NCBI GenBank assembly: GCA_014762645.1
Contig: JABURP010000025.1
Span: 1-63,881 of the forward strand
Length of the DNA: 63,881 nucleotides
Source: Crocinitomicaceae bacterium
GTDB taxonomy: Bacteria > Bacteroidota > Bacteroidia > Flavobacteriales_D > Crocinitomicaceae
Direction of reading: 5' to 3'
Shown here: in pieces, positions 16,087 through 24,493 of the stretch
Numbering within the stretch: position 1 is the stretch's first letter
How the letters are laid out: every line of letters begins with the position of its first letter
The notes under the pieces: model-generated
Told to the model about the DNA's origin: nothing
What the model saw: the letters and a program-made list of their open reading frames with translations, nothing else
The model's database searches: none
Position numbers and translations under genes: made by a program

Positions 16087-16605
16087 TTACTTAATTGTAT
16101 TCTCTTCTTTGGAACTCAACCAGGCAGTTAATTGCCAGTGGTCCTTTTCCATTGCTTTCACAAAACCGTTTACCATATCTATGGTACCAGTGTCACCATT
16201 TTTAGAAGCCTGGTCAATGGTTTCTATCATTATTCCGATCATTACTTCGTAATCTTCCAGTATTTCTCTGACCATAAATTCACCGCTCAAATCTGTCGGT
16301 GCTTCTTTGATCTCTGACAAGTTGAGGTATTCTTTCATTGTACTAACAGGGGTCATTCCAAAAACGCGAATACGCTCTGCGATTAAATCTACATTTTCAA
16401 ATGCCTGTTTGTACATCTTCTCAAAATGCTCATGCAATTCAAAAAAGTCTCGTCCTTTCACGTTCCAATGAAAATTTTGGAGTTTGTGAAAATGTACCTG
16501 ATAGTTCGATAACATCTCATTGAGACAGAGAATTATTTCGGTTGCTTCAAGGTTTGTAAATCCTAATTTGCTGTAATCTTTTTCTTTTTTTAGTATGTTG
16601 TCCAT
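16087..16605 (-). CDS. dps: Dps/ferritin-like DNA-protection protein
   Basis: 172 residues, typical of Dps. The inter-subunit ferroxidase ligands are visible: His in QVHFHKLQNFHWNVKG, then Asp/Glu in DFFELHEHFEKMY near residues 52-65. Dps 12-mers oxidise and store iron and shield DNA under oxidative stress or starvation. The 51-bp gap upstream contains a perfect 12-bp palindrome (16633-16644). It follows the PRC-barrel and 93-aa genes on the same strand, which suggests a stress operon. A good terminator lies downstream. Confidence 0.93.
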   Translation of the reverse strand: MDNILKKEKDYSKLGFTNLEATEIILCLNEMLSNYQVHFHKLQNFHWNVKGRDFFELHEHFEKMYKQAFENVDLIAERIRVFGMTPVSTMKEYLNLSEIKEAPTDLSGEFMVREILEDYEVMIGIMIETIDQASKNGDTGTIDMVNGFVKAMEKDHWQLTAWLSSKEENTIK

Positions 16606-16632
16606 GTTTAAAGTTGTTTGTCTGGTTAATAA

Positions 16633-16644
16633 ATCAAATTTGAT
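16633..16644. promoter_or_regulatory. 12-bp palindrome upstream of dps
   Basis: ATCAAATTTGAT is a perfect palindrome 28 bp before the dps ATG, between dps and the stop of the 93-aa gene. It is a plausible operator; the regulator is unknown. Confidence 0.4.
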
Positions 16645-16656
16645 GAATTAAAAACG

Positions 16657-16938
16657 CTACTCAACCTTGTAAATACTTCTCATTGGGAGAACATAGCCTC
16701 CTGAAAGAATGATATAATCTGACTGTGCTTTGATCACTCTTGAATTGACAGACACAAAGCCTTTTTTCATTCCTTTGAAAACTATTTTCATTTTAGACTG
16801 AGTTTTATTCTTTCTATCGAAAGTTGCTTCTCTCAGCTTCAGCCATCTGTCGGTGCGTTTTGATTCATTTTCAAGTACGTCTTCGTCAACGAATCTTACG
16901 TTGAGAATCTCGTCTTTATCAATTTCTTTTGCTTTCAT
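16657..16938 (-). CDS. Small basic protein, unknown function
   Basis: 93 residues, Lys/Arg/Asp-rich, without signal or membrane segment. The middle KMKIVFKGMKKGFVSVNSRVI and the end SGGYVLPMRSIYKVE suggest a small beta-barrel-like fold. I do not recognise the family. It starts 2 bp after the stop of the PRC-barrel gene and is followed by dps, so a role in the same stress response is inferred from context. Confidence 0.7.
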   Translation of the reverse strand: MKAKEIDKDEILNVRFVDEDVLENESKRTDRWLKLREATFDRKNKTQSKMKIVFKGMKKGFVSVNSRVIKAQSDYIILSGGYVLPMRSIYKVE

Positions 16939-16940
16939 AA

Positions 16941-17708
16941 TTAATTTTGAATTGGTTTACCGGTGTAATCAAATTTTTTGACCACCTCTTTTTCGTTGAC
17001 TGGTGCCGATTCTTCAAATTTTGGTGATGATAAAACTTCGTCTGTATGCAGGGAGATACGGATGCGTTGTTCTACATAACTGATTTCTTTCAGCCAGTTG
17101 GTCGCAATAATTACGCTTTTTGAATAATCAAGTCCGTATTTCGCGCGAATGATGATAGAGATAATCTCCATGTTTTTTGATTCGATCAAAATATCTTCGA
17201 CTTTACCTACTTTACCCGAAGTGGTAAAAACATCATAGCCTTGAATTTCTTTAAAACTTCTAAGGTTGGTTTGAATATCATCTTCCTTAACAGTTTTGTC
17301 TGGTACACGACCGCTTTGAAGCGGTTCAAATACCATTTTTGGAACCCCCATTGATGGTGGCGCCATTGAAGGTATAAATCTTCTACCCCAGTATTCCTCT
17401 GTTTTAAAGTGTTTAGCCAATTCGGCTTCCATTGCTCTGGAAACTGTTTGTTGGGACTGAATACTCGGCATTTTCTTTAACTTCTTGGAAGTTACACTTA
17501 GTTTGAATACTTCATCAATCCAGTTTCCGGCACTAACTAATTCTATAGGTACAAGAACCCTTTGGTTGGTAAAAAGACCACCCATGTCCACTTCCAAATA
17601 GCGGATTTTCCATTTTTCTTCATCAAAAAGGAAGTCAACGACGTGTCCCTCTTTTCCATCTTTGGTTTTAACTGAATAATTTAATTTGTCTGAAAGGTTA
17701 AGTTTCAT
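16941..17708 (-). CDS. Protein with two PRC-barrel domains
   Basis: 255 residues. The N-terminal PRC-barrel covers about residues 8-75 (KTKDGKEGHVVDFLFDEEKW, IRYLEVD), and a second covers about 150-225 (GYDVFTTSGKVGKVEDILIE, then NMEIISIIIRAK). They are joined by a Pro/Met-rich linker. PRC-barrels occur in photosynthetic reaction centre H subunits, RimM and stress proteins; two-copy versions in heterotrophs are often stress-linked. It is first in a three-gene minus-strand group with the 93-aa gene and dps. Confidence 0.85.
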   Translation of the reverse strand: MKLNLSDKLNYSVKTKDGKEGHVVDFLFDEEKWKIRYLEVDMGGLFTNQRVLVPIELVSAGNWIDEVFKLSVTSKKLKKMPSIQSQQTVSRAMEAELAKHFKTEEYWGRRFIPSMAPPSMGVPKMVFEPLQSGRVPDKTVKEDDIQTNLRSFKEIQGYDVFTTSGKVGKVEDILIESKNMEIISIIIRAKYGLDYSKSVIIATNWLKEISYVEQRIRISLHTDEVLSSPKFEESAPVNEKEVVKKFDYTGKPIQN

Positions 17709-17791
17709 ATTTTATTTATCGATTTACACTGAATTCTAATTACTACAGCAGTTTTACGAATTGAATTCAATTCCTGCTAGCATTCTAACAT

Positions 17792-18058
17792 CTAGAACAT
17801 TCTAAACATCCCAATATTCGTTCGGCATACCGGAGATGTTTCTGATGCATTGAGTTTTTCCAATTCTATTTTGGATCCTTCCAAACGAGTGTGGTTTAGC
17901 TCTTCAACAGCTTTATTTGCACGCTTTTTAGCTGGCATGCGGATGTATGCGGTGTGTGAAGTCTTGATAACAGAACGCACCTTTCCGTATCGCTCAAACA
18001 TTTCCCTAATGTCTTGCTTGGTGATACTGGAAGGAATATTTGTCATTTCTATTATCAT
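17792..18058 (-). CDS. RRM-type RNA-binding protein
   Basis: 88 residues with one RNA recognition motif: MTNIPSSITKQDIREMFERYGKVRSV at the start (RNP2 region), HTAYIRMP as the RNP1-like strand, and AVEELNHTRLEGSKIELEKL at the end. Small bacterial RRM proteins bind single-stranded RNA and are often cold or stress induced. A full Bacteroidota promoter lies upstream (18124-18093). Single gene, 83 bp before the PRC-barrel start. Confidence 0.88.
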   Translation of the reverse strand: MIIEMTNIPSSITKQDIREMFERYGKVRSVIKTSHTAYIRMPAKKRANKAVEELNHTRLEGSKIELEKLNASETSPVCRTNIGMFRMF

Positions 18059-18092
18059 ACGAATTTATTTGGTAAATATGTTCTACACAACA

Positions 18093-18124
18093 CAAATATA
18101 CAAAAATTATTGGCTTTAAGCAAA
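18093..18124 (-). promoter_or_regulatory. Bacteroidota promoter of the RRM gene
   Basis: On the minus strand TTTG (18124-18121), 20 bp, then TATATTTG (18100-18093). This fits TTTG-N19-21-TAnnTTTG exactly and lies 34 bp upstream of the ATG at 18058. It is the best promoter match in the window. Confidence 0.7.
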
Positions 18125-18191
18125 TAAAACGCCTGTTAATCTTGTGAATAGCGGAAAAGGTTGTGCAGAAATAAGTAAAGTAGAGGTTAGC

Positions 18192-18644
18192 TTAGCTCTC
18201 TACCTCTCCGGAAAGATTGTCTTCACCTAAAATTTCAATCAACATATTCAATCCATTTTCAATAATGTCGATTTCCTGTTTTGGCAACTGACTGAGTTTG
18301 GCATTTAGTTTTTCCTGAAACAATTCCGGTGCATTCTCCACTTGTTTGAGTCCTAATGCGGTTAACCCTAGCCATGTGCTGCGTTTATCGCCTTTTGAAG
18401 GGATTTTCGCGATATATCCTTTTGAAATTAAACGGGAGACAATTCCTGTAACGGTACTGGAATTTAACTGAAGAAATTTTCTCAATTCTAACTGGGAACA
18501 TTGATAGTCGTCACAGTTGGAGATAAATGTGAGAGAGAGGAGTTGTGGAATACTCAAACCGCTCACCTTTTGTATCCGCTTTGAATCCAAATTAATGGCG
18601 CGGGCAATCTTCCGAATTGCAATGAGGATGTCAGTGTATTGCAT
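18192..18644 (-). CDS. MarR-family transcriptional regulator
   Basis: 150 residues with the MarR winged helix: CSQLELRKFLQLNSSTVTGIVSRLISKGYIAKIPSKGDKRSTWLGLTALG, where the wing holds the usual DKR-S/T motif. N- and C-terminal helices form the dimer region. Cys residues in SNCDDYQCSQ could be redox sensitive (inference). A minus-strand TAATTTTG box (18663-18656) lies 11 bp upstream. The target is unknown; the PP2C phosphatase gene precedes it on the same strand. Confidence 0.9.
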   Translation of the reverse strand: MQYTDILIAIRKIARAINLDSKRIQKVSGLSIPQLLSLTFISNCDDYQCSQLELRKFLQLNSSTVTGIVSRLISKGYIAKIPSKGDKRSTWLGLTALGLKQVENAPELFQEKLNAKLSQLPKQEIDIIENGLNMLIEILGEDNLSGEVES

Positions 18645-18655
18645 ACTGCAATTTA

Positions 18656-18663
18656 CAAAATTA
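18656..18663 (-). promoter_or_regulatory. Putative -7 box of the marR-type gene
   Basis: TAATTTTG on the minus strand matches TAnnTTTG, 11 bp before the ATG. No -33 element is evident. Confidence 0.35.
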
Positions 18664-18690
18664 TGTTTTATACGACATAAGGGAGTGTGA

Positions 18691-20073
18691 TTAGAATTTA
18701 ATTCCTATAAGAACAACATCATCAACCTGTTCCAAATCTGCCTTCCAGTTATCAAAGGTCTGTTTAATTTTTTCGTACTGCCGGTTCATAGGTAAATCCT
18801 GTATTTCAAGCAATAATTTCTTCAGGTTTGCCGCTTTAAATTTCTTTCCTTTTGCGCCTCCAAACTGGTCCTGATATCCATCTGAGAAAATGTAAATAGA
18901 ATCTCCCGAATTATAGTTTATCTCTTGAGTCGTAAAAGGAGTAGGGTTTTCAAATGCACCAACTGGCTGTTTATCCGCTTTGATTACTTCAACTTCTTCA
19001 CTCCCTTTGCGAATGAGCCATAGCGGATTATGTGCACCAGAGAACTGAATTCTTCTTTGTGCTTTGTTAATGCGGCAAAGCGCTACATCCATGCCGTCTT
19101 TTCTGTAATTGTCAGCTTTCGTTTTGAGAATTTGTACTACATGTGCCCGAACTGAATCTAGAATTTTTCCTGTTTCGCGTTCACCACGGGTTACCACCAC
19201 ATCATTAAGTGCATTAGCACATATAACGCTCATTATAGCGCCCGGAACACCATGACCGGTACAGTCAGCCGCTATGACAAAGTGCTCATCCTCCTCTGCA
19301 CCATCAACTTTGGGATTATAAAACCAGTAGAAATCTCCACTCACAATATCTTTCGGTTCAAACAGTAAAAAGGAATCAGGGAAATAGTGATACAACACAT
19401 CTTTTGAAGGTAAATAGGCATCTTGTATGCGTTGTGCATAGTTAATCGAGTCAACAATTTCTTTGTTCTTTTCTTGTATGACTTCATTCTTTTTAAGAAC
19501 CAAATACTGAAACCTTAAATTGATATTTTTAAAATAATAGATCTCAAAAAACACGATAATGAGCGTTATCAGTTGAAAAATAACACGGAAATTTTGCTTG
19601 AGCTCATAATCAACTTCAATAACAGGGGGTATTGCCTCTTGCAAATAGCGCAAACCAATAAAACAAATGGCTGTTAGTAAGGAAAGCAGTATAATTACCC
19701 GCAAATCCTTAAAAAGCATGGAAGGAGCAATAAATACCGCAATAAGTGTAAGTTCGTTGCCTGAACCGTATCCAACTACAATCCCCATGAACACTATAAA
19801 GACATTAGCTACCAGTAAAAAATAGACTTTGGCCAGGTTGTGCCAGCCGAAATAGCTAAACACAAGAGTGATCATTGAGATTACCAGGATAAATAGCTCA
19901 TAAGGAACCAGTTGCCAGCCATTCATAATCACTTCAATAGGAATTACCGGCACGATAGATATAGTAGCAATAAATACCAGCTTGTTTAATAAAACAATCT
20001 CCCGGTGAGTGAACTCCTGATGCTCTTCCAGTCCCAGAAAAGCAATTTTATGCCACATTTTTTTTAAGGACAT
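18691..20073 (-). CDS. Membrane SpoIIE-type PP2C serine phosphatase
   Basis: 460 residues. The first about 175 hold some six membrane helices. A short coiled stretch (VLKKNEVIQEKNKEIVDSINYAQRIQ) links to a SpoIIE/RsbU phosphatase domain with metal-binding motifs SGDFYWFY, AADCTGHGVPGA and FSDGYQDQFGG. Such enzymes dephosphorylate anti-anti-sigma or other partner proteins in response to membrane signals. It is transcribed divergently from mscS. Coiled-coil SpoIIE kin with this linker are common in Bacteroidota. Confidence 0.9.
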   Translation of the reverse strand: MSLKKMWHKIAFLGLEEHQEFTHREIVLLNKLVFIATISIVPVIPIEVIMNGWQLVPYELFILVISMITLVFSYFGWHNLAKVYFLLVANVFIVFMGIVVGYGSGNELTLIAVFIAPSMLFKDLRVIILLSLLTAICFIGLRYLQEAIPPVIEVDYELKQNFRVIFQLITLIIVFFEIYYFKNINLRFQYLVLKKNEVIQEKNKEIVDSINYAQRIQDAYLPSKDVLYHYFPDSFLLFEPKDIVSGDFYWFYNPKVDGAEEDEHFVIAADCTGHGVPGAIMSVICANALNDVVVTRGERETGKILDSVRAHVVQILKTKADNYRKDGMDVALCRINKAQRRIQFSGAHNPLWLIRKGSEEVEVIKADKQPVGAFENPTPFTTQEINYNSGDSIYIFSDGYQDQFGGAKGKKFKAANLKKLLLEIQDLPMNRQYEKIKQTFDNWKADLEQVDDVVLIGIKF

Positions 20074-20126
20074 AGAACTAAAAGTAGAAATTTATTTGGG
20101 TATCTTCATGGCAATAATATATCATA

Positions 20127-20993
20127 ATGCAACTTGACTTAAGAACATGGATAATTTTGGGCTCTATTTTTATAGGAGCTATTATTGTAACCCGCGTAAT
20201 GAGGTGGTTAATAACCCGATCATACAAGGCGGCATCAAAAACCATCAGGGTTGATCCCACGCGTTATCGCTTTTCAAAAAACGCACTGTCATTCATTATT
20301 TGGATGATCGCCTTTGGTGCAATGGCTCTTTATATTCCGGAATTGAAAGCGCTGGCAATTACATTGTTTGCCGGTGCCGGAATTATAGTTGCGGTTATTG
20401 GTTTCGCTGCGCAGCAGGCTTTCGCAAATATTGTAGGCGGAATTTTTATTGTGATTTTCAAACCGTTCAGAGTTGGAGATCTCATTCGGGTTGGTGACCA
20501 GGGTTACGGTGAAGTTGAAGATATTACACTCAGACATACCGTTATCGTAAGCTTTGAAAACAAACGAATCATTATACCTAACTCTGTAATGAGCGAGGAG
20601 ACCATTATTAATGAAAGTATAGTAGATGCTATAACCTGTCGCTTTGTTGAGGTGGGAATCAGTTACAACAGTGACATTAAAAAGGCGGTAAAGATATTAC
20701 AGGAAGTGGCTATGGCTCATCCGGATTGTATTGATCACAGAACGAAGAAGGAGAAAGCTGATGGAGAACCTCAGGTAGTCGTAAGGGTTTACGGTTTCGG
20801 TGATTCGAGTGTTAACTTACGCGCTCTTGTTTGGACAGATGATCCCATGAAAGTATTCAAAATGCACAGCGAAATTAATGTTGAACTGAAAAGAAGGTTT
20901 GATGAAGAAGGCATAGAAATTCCATTCCCTCACAGAACAGTTGTGTTTAGAAAAGACATTGATGATGAATCGAATAAGGAAAGGAAAAAGTAG
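20127..20993 (+). CDS. mscS: Small-conductance mechanosensitive channel, MscS family
   Basis: 288 residues. Membrane helices lie near residues 7-27, 52-72 and 76-105, and the pore helix signature is GFAAQQAFANIVGGIFIVIFKPFRVGD. A beta domain and the C-terminal alpha/beta domain (EINVELKRRFDEEGIEIPFPHRTV) follow. It opens on membrane tension to release solutes after osmotic downshock. The corA gene starts inside its last codons. Confidence 0.94.
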   Translation: MQLDLRTWIILGSIFIGAIIVTRVMRWLITRSYKAASKTIRVDPTRYRFSKNALSFIIWMIAFGAMALYIPELKALAITLFAGAGIIVAVIGFAAQQAFANIVGGIFIVIFKPFRVGDLIRVGDQGYGEVEDITLRHTVIVSFENKRIIIPNSVMSEETIINESIVDAITCRFVEVGISYNSDIKKAVKILQEVAMAHPDCIDHRTKKEKADGEPQVVVRVYGFGDSSVNLRALVWTDDPMKVFKMHSEINVELKRRFDEEGIEIPFPHRTVVFRKDIDDESNKERKK

Positions 20994-22035
20994 GACTATT
21001 AAGTCGGGAGCGATTCCGGGAACATTGATGCACATAGGCCCGGAAACGGATGCCTCAGTAATCATAGATATGATTGACTTTGGCCCTGATCAAATCACTG
21101 AAAAACAGATTGATGAAGAGCATGACTTAAAGGGGTATCTGGAGACAGGTTCGGTGAGTTGGATTAACTTAACCGGTATTCATAATGCAAATCGATTGAG
21201 AAATGTCGGCGACTTATTTGAATTAGATGATTTGTTGTTAGAGGACATTATGAACACGGATCACCGGCCAAAACTCGAAGAGTTCCCGAAACATTCTTTC
21301 CTGGTTCTGAAAATGTTATCAATTAATGAGAGTGGTCACGTGGAAAGTGAGCAGGTATGTTTGGTTTTGGGCAGTAATTATGTGTTGTCTTTCCAGGAGC
21401 GAACCGGAGATGTATTTGAACCCATCCGTGAACGTATTAGAAAAGATCTGGGTCGCGTACGTAAATTGAAGGCAGATTATCTCGCATTTTTATTGATCGA
21501 TATAATTATAGACAACTACTTTTTCGTCATAGAAGAGTTGGGTGACAAACTGGACCTGCTTGAACAACGCGTATTAGAAAACCCCGAAGAAGATATCCTT
21601 CAAGAACTTCAAAGTTATAAGGCACAATTGATCACCGTCAGAAAAGCTGTTTTTCCACTTCGCGAAATGTTAAGTAGCATCCTAAAAGAAGACTGTGACA
21701 ACATCAATAAAGTATCGCTTAAATATTTTAGGGACAGTTATGATCATTGTATGGACGTAATAGATTCAGTTGAAGCATTCACGGATTTGTCTAATTCGGT
21801 AAGAGATCTTTATATCTCTGCAATATCCAATAAGATGAATCAGATAATGAAGGTGTTAACCATCATGGCAAGTATCTTTATACCCTTAACTTTTATTGCG
21901 GGTCTCTACGGGATGAATTTTAATTATATACCGGAAATTCATGAATTGAAGTATGGATATTTTATAATTCTTGGAGTGATGCTCGTAGTAACCATTATTA
22001 TGATTCGCTTTTTTAAAAGGAAGAAGTGGTTTTAA
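20962..22035 (+). CDS. corA: CorA-family magnesium/cobalt transporter
   Basis: About 357 residues from ATG 20962 (a second ATG follows at 20965; the frame opens with TTG at 20941). The N-terminal cytoplasmic domain is followed by long helices and two C-terminal membrane segments. The diagnostic YGMNF selectivity loop sits after the first, and the basic end KRKKWF after the second. The pentamer imports Mg2+. The start overlaps mscS by about 30 bp, so the two membrane channels are cotranscribed. Confidence 0.93.
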   Translation: MMNRIRKGKSRTIKSGAIPGTLMHIGPETDASVIIDMIDFGPDQITEKQIDEEHDLKGYLETGSVSWINLTGIHNANRLRNVGDLFELDDLLLEDIMNTDHRPKLEEFPKHSFLVLKMLSINESGHVESEQVCLVLGSNYVLSFQERTGDVFEPIRERIRKDLGRVRKLKADYLAFLLIDIIIDNYFFVIEELGDKLDLLEQRVLENPEEDILQELQSYKAQLITVRKAVFPLREMLSSILKEDCDNINKVSLKYFRDSYDHCMDVIDSVEAFTDLSNSVRDLYISAISNKMNQIMKVLTIMASIFIPLTFIAGLYGMNFNYIPEIHELKYGYFIILGVMLVVTIIMIRFFKRKKWF

Positions 22036-22069
22036 ACAAGCAGCCCCAAATCTTTTACCGGTCATTCGA

Positions 22070-22411
22070 TCAGAATAAACTAAAATATTCAAACCCTGCA
22101 TAATATCCATCTTCCCTTTTTTCAATCGGATAGTTTTCCAGGTATAAACCACTGCCCCGGCCTGTCTCCAGACTGAACGAATATTTATGCCAGGGACATA
22201 CAATCGCTCCTTCTTCACAATGGGCCTGATCTAATCTGTACCCCTGGTGCGGGCAACGATTTTTGACCATATAGTATTCTCCATCATGTTTGACCAGGAG
22301 CACAGCTTTGGAATTGACCTTCATTGGCATACACTCCTTGCCTCTCAAGAGTTCATTGAGCTCTTTTTCGTCTGAGGCAAATTTCACCCATTTTGTCTTC
22401 ATTGAAAACAT
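22070..22411 (-). CDS. Rieske [2Fe-2S] ferredoxin-like protein
   Basis: 113 residues forming one Rieske domain: CPHQGY (Cys and His ligands) and CPWHKYSF (second pair), separated by 17 residues. No membrane anchor. Soluble Rieske proteins of this size pass electrons to oxygenases or resemble NirD. No partner oxygenase is adjacent, so the substrate system is unknown. The start could also be the ATG three codons in. Confidence 0.9.
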   Translation of the reverse strand: MFSMKTKWVKFASDEKELNELLRGKECMPMKVNSKAVLLVKHDGEYYMVKNRCPHQGYRLDQAHCEEGAIVCPWHKYSFSLETGRGSGLYLENYPIEKREDGYYAGFEYFSLF

Positions 22412-22493
22412 AACCTAAAAGTACCAAATAAAAATTGTAACAAATTTAATTCATCCGTTATATGGTCGTGAGGAGAAGGGTTTGAGTTTCGGC

Positions 22494-22526
22494 GCTGAGA
22501 CTCGCTATCAACTGGCAAGTCTCAGC
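22494..22526. repeat. Intergenic inverted repeat
   Basis: GCTGAGACT (22494-22502) and AGTCTCAGC (22518-22526), a perfect 9-bp stem with a 15-nt loop, between the divergent Rieske and OmpA genes. There is no T-run, so it is not a clear terminator. Confidence 0.45.
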
Positions 22527-22580
22527 CCAAATTCAACATCTCAATTTCTTTATTCAGTTACTTTTTCGGGAATCTTACAT

Positions 22581-22609
22581 TGACTTATAGAACGGAATAC
22601 AATAAGTCA
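22581..22609 (+). promoter_or_regulatory. Hairpin covering the start region of the OmpA gene
   Basis: TGACTTAT (22581-22588) pairs with ATAAGTCA (22602-22609). The 3' arm ends on the A of the ATG at 22609 and the 13-nt loop holds the likely ribosome-binding site (ACGGAATA). It may limit translation, or be a protein-binding site. Confidence 0.4.
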
Positions 22610-23274
22610 TGAAAACACAATTATTCATTCTCCTCTTGTTTTTTAGTGTGTCAGCATTATGTCAAAAAGCCCAATTGAAGGTTAAGGTTACGGATTTTCA
22701 AAACAATGTACTTAGCGGTGAACAGATCATGTTTCTGGAGCAGACAACACAAGCGAGTTATTCGGGCATTAGTGATTTGGAAGGAATGTTTGTAGTTGAG
22801 CTTCCTGCTGGAAAGTACGATATCAAAGTGAAAAGTGTGGGAGAAGCAGTTGATTTTTCAACCATTGAAATTCCGAAGCTTCAACTGGGTCAATCCTACC
22901 AAACTGCAGAGATGCAGGTTCAAATTGAAGAGGCACAATCCTTCACACTTGACAACCTACATTTTGAAACGGGTAAGTGGACCATTACATCATCTTCATA
23001 TGCTGAACTGGATGAATTGGTCAGGTATTTATCCCTCAAGAAAAATATTTCGATTGAAATAGGTGGGCACACGGATAGTGACGGAGATGAAGCATCAAAT
23101 CAACAACTGTCTCAAAAGAGGGCAGATGCGGTGAAGGCTTATCTCGTAAAAAAAGGAATAGCAGCAGGCAGAATATCCGCGGTTGGATATGGAGAATTGA
23201 AGCCGGTTGCCAGTAATGCAACTGCCGAAGGTAAGGCACTTAATAGAAGAACAGAAGTCAAAATTATTCAATAA
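22609..23274 (+). CDS. OmpA-family peptidoglycan-associated protein
   Basis: 221 residues. Signal peptide MKTQLFILLLFFSVSALC. A short carboxypeptidase-regulatory-like beta domain covers about 25-95 (VKVTDFQNNVLSGEQIMF, DLEGMFVVELPAGKYDIKV). The OmpA C-terminal domain follows, with LHFETGKW, GGHTDSDGD, LSQKRADAVKAYLVKKGI and GYGELKP...NRRTEVKI. The latter binds peptidoglycan and anchors the envelope. dinB follows 44 bp downstream. Confidence 0.92.
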   Translation: MKTQLFILLLFFSVSALCQKAQLKVKVTDFQNNVLSGEQIMFLEQTTQASYSGISDLEGMFVVELPAGKYDIKVKSVGEAVDFSTIEIPKLQLGQSYQTAEMQVQIEEAQSFTLDNLHFETGKWTITSSSYAELDELVRYLSLKKNISIEIGGHTDSDGDEASNQQLSQKRADAVKAYLVKKGIAAGRISAVGYGELKPVASNATAEGKALNRRTEVKIIQ

Positions 23275-23318
23275 AAGCCGCTTAATTCCGATATTGGCAA
23301 GTGTCTGGACCATCATTA

Positions 23319-24413
23319 ATGGAAGAGTTTGATTTGCCACATAGAAAAATTATCCATGTTGATATGGATGCCTTTTATGCTTCGGTTGAACAATTGGATA
23401 ATCCCGAGCTTAAAGGAAAGCCACTGGCAGTAGGTGGTGGTGGAGAACGTGGGGTAGTAGCTGCGGCAAGTTATGAAGCACGAAAATTTGGCGTTCGGTC
23501 AGCTATGTCTGGCGCGCTTGCCCGACAAAAATGCCCGGAATTGCTATTTGTAAAACCTAGGTTTGAAAGGTATAAAGAGGTCTCAGAAATTATTCGGGAA
23601 ATATTTTATGAATATACAGAGTTGGTTGAACCGTTGTCGCTTGATGAAGCGTTTTTGGATGTTACGGACAATCAAAACAACCACCATTCCGCTACTGAAA
23701 TTGCAAAGGAAATTAGAGATAAGATTTTTCTCGAAACCGGGTTGACTGCTTCTGCAGGAATTTCTATCAATAAATTCATGGCAAAAATTGCCAGTGACAT
23801 CAATAAGCCCAATGGCCAGAAAACGATTAAACCGAATGAGGTAGAAGCGTTTCTCGAGAAGCTTCCTATTGACAAGTTTTTTGGAATTGGTAAAGCCACT
23901 TCTCAAAAAATGCACTCGTGGGGAATATTCAATGGAAGACAACTGAAGCAACATTCTCTCGAGTTCTTAACGGCGAATTTTGGTAAGGCGGGAAAACACT
24001 ATTACAACATAGTTAGAGGGATTCAAAATTCACCCGTTAGGCCAAACCGTGAAAGAAAGTCAGTAGGCGCAGAACGAACATACGCAAAGAACATCACCAG
24101 GAAGAAAGATGCGCGTGAAGCACTTGTAAAAATTGCCGGTATAATTGAGGAAAGACTCCGAAAATCCAGGAAAAAGGGGAAAACGATCACGTTGAAGATC
24201 AAATTCTCCGACTTTACCCAAATAACAAGAAGTAGAACAATAGAAAGTAACACCTGGGACAAGACGATTATTTTGGAAGTAATTTGGGAGTTGTATACAG
24301 AAGAAGAATTTAAAAAGTCAATTCGTTTACTTGGTATTTCAATCTCTAATTTTAACCCGCAACATCAAGAGAAAGAGGAGAATAAGGCGAGTCAATTAAG
24401 GTTTGACTTCTAA
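23319..24413 (+). CDS. dinB: DNA polymerase IV (Y-family, translesion)
   Basis: About 364 residues from ATG 23319; a GTG at 23301 is an alternative start. Y-family motifs are present: HVDMDAFYASVEQ with catalytic Asp, YEARKFGVRSAM, SLDEAFLDVT with the second acidic pair, the thumb HhH region FFGIGKATSQKMHSWGI, and the little-finger domain RKSVGAERTY onwards. The C-terminus QLRFDF resembles a beta-clamp-binding peptide. It performs error-prone bypass of lesions. Confidence 0.95.
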   Translation: MEEFDLPHRKIIHVDMDAFYASVEQLDNPELKGKPLAVGGGGERGVVAAASYEARKFGVRSAMSGALARQKCPELLFVKPRFERYKEVSEIIREIFYEYTELVEPLSLDEAFLDVTDNQNNHHSATEIAKEIRDKIFLETGLTASAGISINKFMAKIASDINKPNGQKTIKPNEVEAFLEKLPIDKFFGIGKATSQKMHSWGIFNGRQLKQHSLEFLTANFGKAGKHYYNIVRGIQNSPVRPNRERKSVGAERTYAKNITRKKDAREALVKIAGIIEERLRKSRKKGKTITLKIKFSDFTQITRSRTIESNTWDKTIILEVIWELYTEEEFKKSIRLLGISISNFNPQHQEKEENKASQLRFDF

Positions 24414-24493
24414 TTAATCCTTTGATTTACAAGCCACGTACACAGACAATTTAACCGGAACTCTTTCGTATACTCGGTAATCAGCATATATTT

